Counted from the first letter of the stretch, positions 1 through 10,345 are shown. The stretch is DNA of 51,956 nt from Candidatus Thiodiazotropha sp. (ex Monitilora ramsayi) (GCA_025655575.1 JAHXIP010000024.1:1-51956), one strand, 5' to 3'. Numbers and translations: made by a program. The notes: a model not told the origin generated them from the sequence alone.

Positions 1-20
1 AGTTTGCGTTTGATAGCCAT
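1..20 (-). CDS. 5' end of a protein-coding gene running off the left edge
   Basis: The first 20 bases, read on the minus strand, start with ATG and give MAIKRK before the window ends. A strong ribosome binding site, AGGAGT, lies 6 bases upstream of this ATG, so the start looks real. Nothing can be said about the product from six residues. Confidence 0.55.
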
Positions 21-144
21 AGGTCACTCCTTGGGATAGTATCCCCTTATCTGAGTGTCTATGAAAGGTGGGGTGTTTCAGTCTGTCCCCTGTTACTTTA
101 TCCAATGCATTTGGAAGACTTAAAATCAAGTGCAGAGATCTTTG

Positions 145-720
145 CTACATCGAATATATCGTTATCTGGCTTGATTTCGTGGTTCGCTTGACCTGCATGC
201 CAAAAACCAAACCTCTATTTTCAGAATCGATGACGCTGCATGCGCCTCCATGTTCTGAATATTTGCAGTTGGGTTCATCCTCAGAGATGCTGAAGTAGCT
301 GCGAAGACGATCAATCTCTGCTCCGATATTGTAGTTTGTGCGGTCTAGCTTCTGACTGTACTCGGTAATGCTGGTTAATCGTCCTTCTGTCCGGCCGAGG
401 TTTATCTCAATATACCACTCGGGATAGCCACTCGGTTTCAATGCGCCTTCTTTTCTAAAAATAATCCCCGGTGTGGTCCAGTCATCGAACCGGACAATAT
501 TGCCGGCTTCGAAACCATTTGAAAGGAGGTGGTCGAATGCCTGCCTTGGCGTCATGTTTAACGACACGCCTTCAACAGATGCGGCAATGATCAGCCCACG
601 GTCACGAATGATCTCTGCGGCGGGCAAAAGCATCGCCATACACAGGAAAAAAAGCAACGTAAACAATACACGGGAAGACAATGGTTTTACGCGGTTTATC
701 CAATTACCAAGTCTGTTCAT
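145..720 (-). CDS. Hypothetical secreted or membrane-anchored protein
   Basis: A protein of about 191 residues whose family I do not recognise. I chose the ATG at 720 (MNRLGNWI) over the in-frame ATG at 771 because GAGG sits 9 bases upstream of it. A hydrophobic stretch at residues 18-35 (VLFTLLFFLCMAMLLPAA) looks like a signal peptide or N-terminal anchor. The rest is soluble, with two cysteines near the C-terminus (NCKYSEHGGACSV) that could form a disulfide in the periplasm. The gene stands alone upstream of dbpA in the same direction, with a weak Fur-like sequence in its leader. Function unknown. Confidence 0.7.
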   Translation of the reverse strand: MNRLGNWINRVKPLSSRVLFTLLFFLCMAMLLPAAEIIRDRGLIIAASVEGVSLNMTPRQAFDHLLSNGFEAGNIVRFDDWTTPGIIFRKEGALKPSGYPEWYIEINLGRTEGRLTSITEYSQKLDRTNYNIGAEIDRLRSYFSISEDEPNCKYSEHGGACSVIDSENRGLVFGMQVKRTTKSSQITIYSM

Positions 721-782
721 GGGATTAACCTCAGACTGTTTATCCTTACTGAATAATAGAGGATAGATCACAAATAATATTC

Positions 783-801
783 AGCAATTGCAATCATTAT
801 C
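783..801. promoter_or_regulatory. Weak Fur-box-like sequence
   Basis: The 19 bases end in AATCATTATC, identical to the right half of the Fur consensus, but the left half is degenerate (about 13 of 19 positions agree). It lies about 60-80 bases upstream of the start of the minus-strand gene at 145-720, a plausible operator position. Low confidence. Confidence 0.25.
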
Positions 802-880
802 ATATTAAACCGTGGTCTGCCCCTGTTACTATGGCGCCAACTACTGTCCCTTACCTGAGGCAATAGATTGAAAAGCTTTA

Positions 881-2287
<1,407 letters not shown>

Positions 2288-2429
2288 GGCGTGTTCTTCA
2301 AACTAGTGGGAGTGGCCGAGCTGTATCGGCAGTGGACGCTATGATACCAGCTTGCGTCACGCTGTCCTGCAAGCATTGTTCAGCGCTGGAATTAACCCCT
2401 TGTGAGTGAATAACCGATAGAATACGTAC

Positions 2430-2864
2430 ATGTCCAGTATTCCAACGGGTAGCCCAATGAAAAACAGTATCGATGTATCCACGGCTTTCAGCTTCAAGGG
2501 GGAAGTGCACACCCCCTCGGCCACCCTCGATCTCGACAGCCATATGGAGAGCAGCGGATCACTGCCTCCTTTTCATACTTTGCTTGCCAGCACCAACGAC
2601 ATTGACACCTACTCCTATCTTTATGAGGTCATGGAGATGGCGGATGTCCAGTACAACAATGCCAAAGGTATGGCCGCAGAGTTCCTCAAAGACGGCGCTT
2701 TCGACCAGGCTGGATTCGAGGCGGCATGGAGAGAGAGTAAGATCACTCAATTACTCCAGCCCATTGCGCGAGACTACCTGGGTATTGATGATATCGATAA
2801 CCATATCGACGTGAGAGCAGCTTTGTTGCAAGCCTACAAACTGGGTAGAGAGGCGCAGTCTTGA
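2430..2864 (+). CDS. Hypothetical cytoplasmic protein
   Basis: A 144-residue acidic protein that I do not recognise. It has no signal peptide or membrane segment and only one cysteine-free, mostly helical-looking C-terminal half (ADVQYNNAKGMAAEFLK through AALLQAYKLGREAQS). Neither the ATG at 2430 nor the in-frame ATG at 2457 (MKNSIDVSTAF) has a strong ribosome binding site, so the start is uncertain. It is transcribed divergently from dbpA and convergently with the spermidine synthase-like gene, so it is probably monocistronic. Confidence 0.65.
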   Translation: MSSIPTGSPMKNSIDVSTAFSFKGEVHTPSATLDLDSHMESSGSLPPFHTLLASTNDIDTYSYLYEVMEMADVQYNNAKGMAAEFLKDGAFDQAGFEAAWRESKITQLLQPIARDYLGIDDIDNHIDVRAALLQAYKLGREAQS

Positions 2865-2919
2865 TGCCTTGCCATAGACAGGAAGACATCAGCTGAATAC
2901 AGCCTATTAAGGTGCCGGG

Positions 2920-3744
2920 TTAATCATCGTGTCGTTTGTATTGCGGGCTTACAGGCAGCCGGATAAGTTGCTGGCAAATCGTTGAGAGGTTTAGCCCTGT
3001 GGACTGAGACAGGCTCTCCACGCAGGATGTCAGATCCAAGCCTGAAAGAAACGCTCTTTTTGCACATATCACGACAATATTTTTCTGTGCCTTCACATCG
3101 AGCAGCATGACCCATGGGAAGCATGTGCGTATCGATACCAACATATCGACCATCTCCGCTTCCGTGTTTGGCAGGCAATTTAGTGCCAATACGCCATTGG
3201 TATCGAGCGACCGGGTGGCATCCTCAATAAAACCATGATTGAGGATTGGATTGTCCGAAATCGTTTTTGTGTAGATGTCACAAACAATAATGTCGAATTT
3301 TTGGTTGTTTTCTGTGAGATATTTTTCCGCTGATGCCTGTGTTACCGGATGGGTTGCGGGAAGGCGGAAATGCTCTCTGGCAAGTTCAATGATATTGGGA
3401 TCAATTTCAACCGAAAGCAATTCCATCTCTGGAAGTTGCGACAATATGAAGCGTTCAATTGATCCCGAACCTAAACCAAGATTGAGCAGGCTGCCTGGGT
3501 TGTCTGCAAATATCAGAGAGGAGAGCAGTGCCTGGTTATAATCAAGTACAGGATAGGCGGGCTCCTGCAGTAGCATGACGGACTGAATCGATCCGTCTTG
3601 AAATCGCATCCAGCGTAAGTTGTCGTGCTCAATAATAGAGATGGTCTGTAGCTCGTTGGAAAGAGAGGCGAGCGTTTCACCTTGAGTTCGCTGCAGCAGA
3701 TCTATATCGACTTGTGGCGGCGCTATATCGAGCATGTGCGTCAA
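2920..3744 (-). CDS. Spermidine synthase-like methyltransferase-fold protein
   Basis: A 274-residue protein with the Rossmann fold of the spermidine synthase/SAM methyltransferase superfamily. The family's RFQDGSIQS strand is near residue 47. The nucleotide-binding loop LLNLGLGSGSIERF is near 85-98, followed by EIDPNIIELAREHF and DIIVCDIY. The last motif replaces the catalytic Asp-containing loop (D-S/T-T/S-D-P) of true aminopropyltransferases with CDIYTKT, so polyamine synthesis is doubtful. Many proteins labelled 'spermidine synthase-like' in proteobacteria look like this and have no assigned substrate. The in-frame ATG at 3735 is an alternative start. Stand-alone gene. Confidence 0.8.
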   Translation of the reverse strand: MTHMLDIAPPQVDIDLLQRTQGETLASLSNELQTISIIEHDNLRWMRFQDGSIQSVMLLQEPAYPVLDYNQALLSSLIFADNPGSLLNLGLGSGSIERFILSQLPEMELLSVEIDPNIIELAREHFRLPATHPVTQASAEKYLTENNQKFDIIVCDIYTKTISDNPILNHGFIEDATRSLDTNGVLALNCLPNTEAEMVDMLVSIRTCFPWVMLLDVKAQKNIVVICAKRAFLSGLDLTSCVESLSQSTGLNLSTICQQLIRLPVSPQYKRHDD

Positions 3745-3823
3745 AGTGGTTTGGTAATAGTTAAGCAGTCTCTGATTAATCTGCTACTGGTTAAAGGCTA
3801 CCCTTTCCAGGGTCTGTCTTTGA

Positions 3824-4351
3824 TCAATGCAATGCCTGTCCCAGCCGGTTTCGATCCTGATCATATAATCCTGTGAGGACCGCATCACCCTCATCGCTGA
3901 CACGCAGCTCTCCAAAGCGTGCGTTGGCATAGGTCTCCCACTGGCCTTCCTGAAAAAAGTAGGCATCGCTGGCCAGTCGTACCGAATCGCCGCGCTTTCG
4001 AAAACGGAGCAGGTGCTGGGTCTCTGTGAGTTGCTGCCCCTGGTAGAGGCTGACGAAACTGGCTTCCCCTGTCGCGTCGAGATTCACAATGATATTTCCG
4101 TCGTCGATCTGGGCGGATTTTGCAGCCTGTGCAACCTCCCTGGTCATGGCATATCGCAGCGCCATGTAGTCACCCTGCAAGAGCGAGCGTGGGTCACGCG
4201 GTGCCAGTCTTAGCAGTAGGGTGTCACCATTCTGGATGATGTCCTCTTTGGAGATGATCTGGCTGTTGACGATGAAGAGTATCAATATTGCCATTACAGC
4301 CATGACTATGAGCCGGGCTTTGTCCGGTAGGCCGGTGATTGATTTAAGCAT
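3824..4351 (-). CDS. GDYXXLXY domain membrane-anchored protein
   Basis: About 175 residues with one N-terminal membrane segment (LIVMAVMAILILFIVNSQII) and an outward-facing domain containing the family signature GDYMALRY, preceded by LAPRDPRSLLQ. I chose the ATG at 4351 (MLKSITG) because AGGAAG lies 8 bases upstream. This start overlaps the stop of the DUF4401 gene by 8 bases, so the two are translationally coupled. GDYXXLXY proteins regularly follow DUF2157 and DUF4401 genes, as here; their joint function is not known. Confidence 0.85.
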   Translation of the reverse strand: MLKSITGLPDKARLIVMAVMAILILFIVNSQIISKEDIIQNGDTLLLRLAPRDPRSLLQGDYMALRYAMTREVAQAAKSAQIDDGNIIVNLDATGEASFVSLYQGQQLTETQHLLRFRKRGDSVRLASDAYFFQEGQWETYANARFGELRVSDEGDAVLTGLYDQDRNRLGQALH

Positions 4352-5441
4352 GGTCTGCTTCCTGAGTCTCATGTGTCGGGATGATCTTGAGGATGATCCA
4401 GCGAGAGAGCAATATGGCGATGCCGGTGGCGACCAGGGTGATCGATTTCGTCAACAGACTGACTTCAATGCCGTAGAAGAAGGCCGTCAGGAAAAGAACA
4501 AAAAAACCGATACCAGCGCCGGTGAATGTCGCTCTGCCGGCATGGGCGCCAAGTAGCGTAACGATAAGCCCAAGCAGCAGTCCCGGCGCGTACCAGGCGC
4601 AAGCGATAATGACGATCATCATGCCATACAGTAACGGTAGCGACTTTTTGTTTTCAGTACCCGCAATAACAGGCCAGATCAATCTGCCGAGATAAATAAA
4701 AAGCAGACCCAATAGGACCGTTGAGATCCAGGGCCGGGGATAGAATAAAAAGTCAGCTTCCAGTTCCGGCAGCAGATATACAGTGGAGAGCAACAGGGTG
4801 CCAAAGGCGCTCAGCATCAATCCGCTCATCAGGGGTTGCAGTAACTCGCCGTGCTTGCCTGTGATCAGCCTCGGCATTCGGATGTGCAACAGAATCAGGA
4901 TACCGGTGAGTGCGGGGCCGAGGAGAGGTACCAGTGCATTCATCTCCCAGACGTAGAACAGTGTGGTGAATGAGCCCGTAGCGAGAAGTACCATAATGAC
5001 ACGATGGATGCGATCGGGAAAAAGAAAAAACAGGACTGTACTCATCACCAGGGCGAAGCCGAGGAAGATCTTGAACTCCTCATGGCCTGCGATATCAGCA
5101 AAGCCGTAAGCAACCAATGCCTGGCCGGCCAGGCTGGATGCCAGTGCACACTGAACCAGAAAATCGCTGTCGGATCGTTGGCGAACGAGGATTGCACAGA
5201 CGATCAATGCCGCACCGATGAAGATATAGCCACCATCAAACATCAGGGTGAAACTGGTGACGAATCCGATCAACAGGAGGCTGGCGAGCCAGGCTCCAAA
5301 GCCCACCATCGTGCGGATATACCAGGGCTGCGGTGTGGACCTGTTTTCCAGATATGCGAGTGCGTCATCCTCAGCGCTCAGTAGATTCTCCGCCCGTAAG
5401 GTATTCACGAGTTGGTTCAGGGTAACGTTTGACCCGCTCAT
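4344..5441 (-). CDS. DUF4401 domain polytopic membrane protein
   Basis: About 365 residues with roughly ten hydrophobic segments (for example WYIRTMVGFGAWLASLLLIGF and GIGFFVLFLTAFFYGI), so an inner-membrane protein. The start at 5441 (MSGSNVTLNQ) is favoured over the upstream ATG because it forms an ATGA overlap with the stop of the preceding DUF2157 gene and follows a GGAAGA sequence. Middle gene of a three-gene overlapping operon DUF2157-DUF4401-GDYXXLXY. The family assignment rests on this arrangement and the overall sequence pattern. Function unknown. Confidence 0.82.
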   Translation of the reverse strand: MSGSNVTLNQLVNTLRAENLLSAEDDALAYLENRSTPQPWYIRTMVGFGAWLASLLLIGFVTSFTLMFDGGYIFIGAALIVCAILVRQRSDSDFLVQCALASSLAGQALVAYGFADIAGHEEFKIFLGFALVMSTVLFFLFPDRIHRVIMVLLATGSFTTLFYVWEMNALVPLLGPALTGILILLHIRMPRLITGKHGELLQPLMSGLMLSAFGTLLLSTVYLLPELEADFLFYPRPWISTVLLGLLFIYLGRLIWPVIAGTENKKSLPLLYGMMIVIIACAWYAPGLLLGLIVTLLGAHAGRATFTGAGIGFFVLFLTAFFYGIEVSLLTKSITLVATGIAILLSRWIILKIIPTHETQEADHA

Positions 5442-6484
5442 GATCTGTCTTCCCAGCGCAGCGCAATCTGACGCAACCACCAGGCGGCACCCGCGACCTG
5501 GGCAATGACCAGGAGGGCGAGAAAGAGCAGGCTGCCTGAACCGGACATCATATGACGGATGAAGAACGCGGTGATCACCATGATCACGCCGAGCAGGCTG
5601 CAGGTAAGGATGAACAAGTCATGGCGCCGGTACTGGTAGTAGTAGAGCGCGGTAGCTGTTGCGGTGAGTAGCAGAATGGGTGAGACCACACTCAATCTGG
5701 CCTGCTCTTCAAAACCGGCTGCGACGATGATGACCAGTGTCGGCAATAGGACCGTACTGAAGGCGGCAAATGCGATTACCCGGGGGAACAGTGTCCCCTG
5801 CATCCAGACGACACCGCGGTAGGCGCCGAACTCCCAGATGAGGAGGGCGAGGACGTTGAGTACAAAAAGGTAGCCGGCCAGGGTGGAATCCATCACTGTA
5901 GTGCCGAGCCATACCAACGGGCCGAGTAGTTGTGACAGCTGCCATATGCCATCCGGCGGGTGCAGGACCTGGGTGTAGTACATGATGAATGTCAGATTCA
6001 GGAGGATCTGCAGCAGCATCCAGATACCCGTCTGCCGTCCTATGATCGCCCAGGGGAGGATCAGCAGCGCCCAGGTGAGAAACAGGCCGTAGGGATCGGC
6101 ACCAGTCTGGTAGACCTGACCGAATACCGCCAACAGGGTGCCGGTCAGAAATGCCGCTGTCAGCAGGCTGACCCTGCCGGCAACGGTGTCGAGGCCGAAA
6201 CGCCAGGCCAGTATCGCTGCACCCGCGATACCACCCTCGATCAGGGCGAACTTTGTCATGTGGCTGAGATCGGCCCAGTTCCAGGCAAAGAAGGCTGCGA
6301 TACCGGCGACGATCAAACATGCACCGAGGGCGATCAGGAAGCGGTCGATGTAGCGCAACCAGCAGGTTTGGTCGGGTACTATGCCGGCGAGTGTCATCGC
6401 CCGTCGATAGGCAACTTCGCTTAATTTCAATTGCTGCGCCAGCTCCTGTACATCCGTATAAGCGGCGATGATCTCCTTATGCAT
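5438..6484 (-). CDS. DUF2157 domain polytopic membrane protein
   Basis: A 348-residue protein. The N-terminal 60 residues form a soluble helical DUF2157-type segment (LAQQLKLSEVAYRRAMTLAGI), followed by about ten membrane segments beginning FLIALGACLIVAGIAAFFAW. GAGGAAT lies 5 bases upstream of the ATG at 6484. First gene of the coupled operon with DUF4401 and GDYXXLXY proteins. These trios are widespread in proteobacteria and probably form one membrane complex, but no activity has been assigned. Confidence 0.85.
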   Translation of the reverse strand: MHKEIIAAYTDVQELAQQLKLSEVAYRRAMTLAGIVPDQTCWLRYIDRFLIALGACLIVAGIAAFFAWNWADLSHMTKFALIEGGIAGAAILAWRFGLDTVAGRVSLLTAAFLTGTLLAVFGQVYQTGADPYGLFLTWALLILPWAIIGRQTGIWMLLQILLNLTFIMYYTQVLHPPDGIWQLSQLLGPLVWLGTTVMDSTLAGYLFVLNVLALLIWEFGAYRGVVWMQGTLFPRVIAFAAFSTVLLPTLVIIVAAGFEEQARLSVVSPILLLTATATALYYYQYRRHDLFILTCSLLGVIMVITAFFIRHMMSGSGSLLFLALLVIAQVAGAAWWLRQIALRWEDRS

Positions 6485-6601
6485 AACAATTCCTCTACAT
6501 CAAGGATCGATAGGTAGGGTGTGGCTCGGGCGCAGCAAAAGCCATGGCTTTATGGTCTATTTATATCGAGTGTAACAAAGCAGGAGCTGCTCCGTATAAC
6601 A

Positions 6602-7216
6602 TCAATAGTTGTATCGCGCCTCAACTCGCTCCAGGTTATCGTGATCCTCAAGTACTTGGTTTTCCAGTGCAGACAATTCGTGTTCTGTTTCTTCCAGCTC
6701 GGCATTGAGGTCTTTGATCTCCGCCAGAATCGCCTTACGTTGTTTGCTGCTGATGCCATCACTCACCAACTCGGCTTCTGCATCCTCAATCTGGCTGTTA
6801 AGCGCATCCAGTTTTTTCTGCTGTCGTTTCAGCATACGTTCGCTGTTCTGCAGTTGGGATTTGGCATTATGGACCTCAGCCCCATCAGACCAGGCCTGTT
6901 CAAAGTCCTTAGCCAAAGGTGCTTTGCAGACCCTGTTGAGCTTCTTGCCGGATTTGCCCAATGCATAGCCGTTGCTGGGAATGCAGTATTCCTGCAGACC
7001 GGCCAGGCGACCCTGCTCGTAGCGTTCCATGTCCGGTGTAATACCGTATTCTGAGCAAGCCTTGCGATGCTTGCCCAGATGGGAGAGTGGATACCCTTTT
7101 GCCCCGTCCTCATAACCAATGGCTTGCCAATCGGCAACCAGGCACTCATCCTTATCCATGGAGGCACAACCTGACAATGTAAAGATCGTTGCGGCAATAA
7201 CAAATAATCGAATCAT
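6602..7216 (-). CDS. DUF2799 domain lipoprotein
   Basis: About 204 residues from the ATG at 7216 (MIRLFVIAATIF), preferred over the ATG at 7246 because of a GGAA-type site upstream. The N-terminus is a lipoprotein signal with lipobox LSGC, giving a lipid-anchored cysteine at about residue 17. The DUF2799 part follows (WQAIGYEDGAKGYP, then YEQGRLAGLQEYC and CKAPLAKDFEQAWSDG), as in other proteobacterial lipoproteins of this family. Residues from about 115 on are a long coiled coil rich in Glu, Lys and Leu, unusual next to a DUF2799 domain. Monocistronic. Probably in the outer or inner membrane; role unknown. Confidence 0.82.
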   Translation of the reverse strand: MIRLFVIAATIFTLSGCASMDKDECLVADWQAIGYEDGAKGYPLSHLGKHRKACSEYGITPDMERYEQGRLAGLQEYCIPSNGYALGKSGKKLNRVCKAPLAKDFEQAWSDGAEVHNAKSQLQNSERMLKRQQKKLDALNSQIEDAEAELVSDGISSKQRKAILAEIKDLNAELEETEHELSALENQVLEDHDNLERVEARYNY

Positions 7217-7443
7217 AGAAATTCCGGGTTTTATCAGCGTGATCATGGATTGGCGGGGGTAATGCCGTTTTGTACTCTCAGGTTATCAAGTCGGCACACT
7301 CAATGGCTGCTTGAATCATTTGAGTTGAAAAATAGGATATCGTCTCTGATAGTTAGGATGTGTTCACAGTTTCAGTCATCCGGCCCTCAGTTTCTGGCTA
7401 TTACAAGTCAGTCCCGGTTTTTTTAGTCAGAGTCGATGTTTGA

Positions 7444-8394
7444 CTATTCATTCAACATGGCCCCAACAACCGCATTCCAGCCTAAAGCCAGATTTGTCCG
7501 GTTATAGCCGCCACCCCCAAGAGCGATGAAACGTCCGTTACAGAATTCATTGGCAAGTCGACTCAGTTGCATGGCTGCATAAGCGTGGGCGGCAGGTGTA
7601 AAAGCCATGTGTGTAATGGGATCTCCCTCAATGCTGTCTGCACCGGCCTGTAGAATGATCAATTCAGGTTTTCCCTGTCGTATAAAGTCCTCGACACTGG
7701 GCCAGACCTTGTGAAAGTGGGTGTCATTGGCAAAGGGTGGGAGTGGAATGTTCAGTTTTGTTCCCTTGGCGTTGCCTTTTCCCGTTTCTTCTATTGCACC
7801 TGTTCCTGGATAGAGAAAACGCCCATCCTCATGGATATCAGCAAAGATCAGGTCAGGGTCGGATTCGAACGCATAGAAAACCCCATCACCATGATGTGCA
7901 TCGATGTCTACATAGGCGATACGTCTTATGCCATGATGATGTCTTAGATTCTCGATGAGCACCCCTGCGTCGTTGAACACGCAGAAACCAGCTGCAGAAT
8001 CACGCTTGGCATGATGCAGACCGGCAATGGGAACAAAGACTTTTGGATGCTGACCGGTGAGGATGTTTTCAACACCATTCAGTACTGATCCGGTTACGGT
8101 GCAGGCAGCCTCATAAACACCTTCGAAGGCAGGTGTATCTCCCAGATCCAGGTATCCATGCCCACTTTTCGACTGGGCTTTTACACGATTTATATATTCT
8201 TGGGTGTGGAATGCCAGTAATGCTTGGTTGTCACATAGCTGGGGTGTGGCAATATGAACTTTTTTATCTAGCCCCTGTTTAACCGTCTCATGCCAGAAGG
8301 CCTGAATGCGGTCGGGACCAAATGGATGCCCATCACCAAATCCGTAACGGCTTAGCGCCTCACCAAAATAGACACTGACAGGTTGTTCACTCAT
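7444..8394 (-). CDS. Histone deacetylase family protein (acetylpolyamine/AcuC-like amidohydrolase)
   Basis: A 316-residue member of the zinc-dependent deacetylase superfamily that includes eukaryotic HDACs, AcuC and acetylpolyamine amidohydrolases. The tandem catalytic histidines are at 127-128 (GLHHAKRD). Zinc ligands D165 and H167 lie in YVDIDAHHGDGV. The third aspartate is in ILQAGADSIEGDP and the substrate-loop glycines in ALGGGGYNRTN. All catalytic residues are present, so it should be active. It presumably removes acetyl groups from small molecules or lysines in the cytoplasm; the substrate cannot be told from sequence. Length fits the bacterial single-domain form. Stand-alone gene with a weak ribosome binding site. 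Confidence 0.92.
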   Translation of the reverse strand: MSEQPVSVYFGEALSRYGFGDGHPFGPDRIQAFWHETVKQGLDKKVHIATPQLCDNQALLAFHTQEYINRVKAQSKSGHGYLDLGDTPAFEGVYEAACTVTGSVLNGVENILTGQHPKVFVPIAGLHHAKRDSAAGFCVFNDAGVLIENLRHHHGIRRIAYVDIDAHHGDGVFYAFESDPDLIFADIHEDGRFLYPGTGAIEETGKGNAKGTKLNIPLPPFANDTHFHKVWPSVEDFIRQGKPELIILQAGADSIEGDPITHMAFTPAAHAYAAMQLSRLANEFCNGRFIALGGGGYNRTNLALGWNAVVGAMLNE

Positions 8395-8642
8395 GAAAGT
8401 GATGGGTCCATGAAGAATAATTTAATTTTAACTAATCAAAAAATAGGCACTTGACTCATTTAACTGCTGACAATGCAAAACATACGTTAATAATACATCT
8501 TATCCTGAGAGTTTTTGAAAATGAACATAGCATTAAGCCGGTTGTTAGGCGCTAGGCTTGTGACTTTTTACGCATATCAAAGTTACGCTAGGTAAAAAGA
8601 CCTTGCTGAATGCAGCTTTTCTCAGAAGTATAAATAACTGAC

Positions 8643-8669
8643 AAAAAAAGCCCCGCACTGGGCGGGGCT
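8643..8669 (-). terminator. Rho-independent terminator of the PEP-CTERM gene
   Basis: An 8-bp GC-rich stem, AGCCCCGC with GCGGGGCT, closes a 5-base loop. On the minus strand it is followed by a run of T residues. It lies 25 bases past the stop of the gene at 8694-9242. Confidence 0.9.
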
Positions 8670-8693
8670 GGTAGTGACAGTTGAAGTTGCTGA

Positions 8694-9242
8694 TTAAGCA
8701 GACATCTTTTTCCTGCTCGCGAAACCAAGACCAGCAAGGCCCGCGATCATGAGTAAAAGAGAGGAGGGCTCTGGTACTGAATTGACTGTCAGTGTTGATG
8801 TTTCAACTTCCATAATCCAGTTTGCCGGATCGATAATGACAGAAATGCTATTCCAGCCAGTGATAAGCCATGCAGGGTTTAAGTCGAATATTGAAGTGGT
8901 CAGCTCTGTCCGGGGGGCACCCAATGCGCCTGGTCCTGGGTTGATACCGAATCCGCTATAGTAAAATGGTTGTTGGTCCAGCTCTCCCAATAAAACTCCG
9001 TTGAAAAATACCCGGTCATTTTCTCCACCACCGGGGCCGGCAGCATCGACACCTTCCGCAACAATTTCTAGCGTGGCTGAAGCCTCAGGTGATTCTGATC
9101 CATCGTAATAGTGCTGCCAGTTAATTGTGGTTGATGTTCCTACGGTATAGACATCAACTGCGTCGATGAATGTTGCATTGACGCTGAAGGGTAAGACTAA
9201 AAAACAAATGGTAGATAAAATTTGTGAAAGTATCCTATTCAT
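8694..9242 (-). CDS. PEP-CTERM sorting-domain secreted protein
   Basis: 182 residues from the ATG at 9242 (MNRILSQIL), chosen because GGAGG lies 6 bases upstream; an ATG further upstream is not supported. A signal peptide (ILSTICFLVLPFSVNA) leads into a beta-rich domain of about 130 residues. The C-terminus is a textbook PEP-CTERM tag: VPEPSSLLL, a hydrophobic helix and a final basic cluster SRKKMSA. Such proteins are cut and sorted by exosortase, usually for export to the surface or an exopolysaccharide matrix. No exosortase gene is in this window, so it would act from elsewhere. Followed directly by a strong terminator, hence monocistronic. Confidence 0.88.
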   Translation of the reverse strand: MNRILSQILSTICFLVLPFSVNATFIDAVDVYTVGTSTTINWQHYYDGSESPEASATLEIVAEGVDAAGPGGGENDRVFFNGVLLGELDQQPFYYSGFGINPGPGALGAPRTELTTSIFDLNPAWLITGWNSISVIIDPANWIMEVETSTLTVNSVPEPSSLLLMIAGLAGLGFASRKKMSA

Positions 9243-9891
9243 ACAAGCCTCCATACATGTATTTACATAAGTAATCTCTTGATACGTCCTGCGATTACTG
9301 TTTTTAATCATGCAATAAATAGGCCGATAAATTTAATATTATATTTATCAATAAGATAGAATATATGTATTTTAGTGTGTTGTTGAGAGTGTAAAGTATA
9401 TCGACGGAAAACTTGGAGTAATGGACGCCTAATCAAGCACCGAAGTGAAACTAAAGTGGGGTTGTGTATGGTTTGAGTAATTATCTGATGACATATATCA
9501 GTCGGTGGATATGGAATTGCTTTGATCCACTTTCTTGAATGAGGTGTGAATGGAGTGAATGGCAGTAGGTCATGAAGGCAAATAAAATGAAAAGCGTTGG
9601 CTTGGGGTGTTTCTGGGCCCATGGTTGTCACTCTCTTTACCATCGCTGGACAAAAAGATTCAGAAATAGAATGCCGGAAGTTTATCTACATACTTGTACA
9701 TGCGGAACTACAGTTGATGGAAGACAACAGCAGAACGACCGCACCCTTTACCCTTTTTTAATAGGATTAGGATGCGGTACCGGTAGTACCACAATTGTGC
9801 AAAAATAGCGCCTTAATACAAAACTGGACCAGTGATGAATGTCTTTACAGGTAAAGAATATTGTTGACTAGACCATAGACGGATAGATTAT
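9243..9891. other. Intergenic stretch without a convincing gene
   Basis: About 650 bases, AT-rich towards 9300-9400. The open frames here have no ribosome binding sites and unnatural compositions (His, Thr and Pro-rich), so I do not annotate them. It holds the promoter region of the PEP-CTERM gene and the 3' flank of the RebB-like gene. No repeat or RNA structure was recognised. Confidence 0.5.
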
Positions 9892-10125
9892 TTACTCCTT
9901 GTCAGAGGCTAACTTGGCTACAATTCCATGGAGTGCCACCTCAGCATTTTCAAGTGTAACCGAGATCTCTTCCATGGTGTTTTGCCCTTGTTTGGCGCCG
10001 TCCAGGCATTTTACAATTCCCGCCACTAAATCCGATAAAGCCGTAAGGGCTTCGTCACCACCGGCAATATGTGCTTGCGTGACGGAATCTGTTATTTGGT
10101 CGTTAACACTAGTTGGAAATGCCAT
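9892..10125 (-). CDS. RebB family R-body protein
   Basis: 77 residues. The N-terminus, FPTSVNDQITDSVTQ at residues 3-17, is the hallmark of the RebB family, whose founding members are the structural proteins of R-bodies, the coiled protein ribbons of Caedibacter. The remainder is an Ala/Gly/Leu-rich helix (LTALSDLVAGIVKCL, then MEEISVTLENAEVALHGIVAKL). GAGG sits a few bases upstream of the ATG. R-body loci normally carry several reb paralogues together; here it is alone, 220 bases downstream of the channel operon on the same strand. Whether it polymerises is unknown. Identification is by the N-terminal motif. Confidence 0.82.
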   Translation of the reverse strand: MAFPTSVNDQITDSVTQAHIAGGDEALTALSDLVAGIVKCLDGAKQGQNTMEEISVTLENAEVALHGIVAKLASDKE

Positions 10126-10345
10126 CTTTAAACTCCTCGATTATCAATATAGATATTTGTTAAGGGCCGAGTAACTGTTATCTGAACCGGTTTAAAATTC
10201 ATAAAACAGGAAACTTACACAACAAATACATCCTTTAGGTTTTCCGGCTTTCAAGTTTACTTGTTGTTGTATACCTAAAGCAGGGCTTTAAAAATTATTG
10301 CAATAAAGTACTTCTTATTGCACGGCTTATCTTTTTTTACAGTGC

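Noticed and set aside
9308..9643. Open frame of 111 codons on the minus strand
   Set aside because: No ribosome binding site, unnatural His/Pro/Thr-rich composition, and it overlaps the promoter region of the PEP-CTERM gene.
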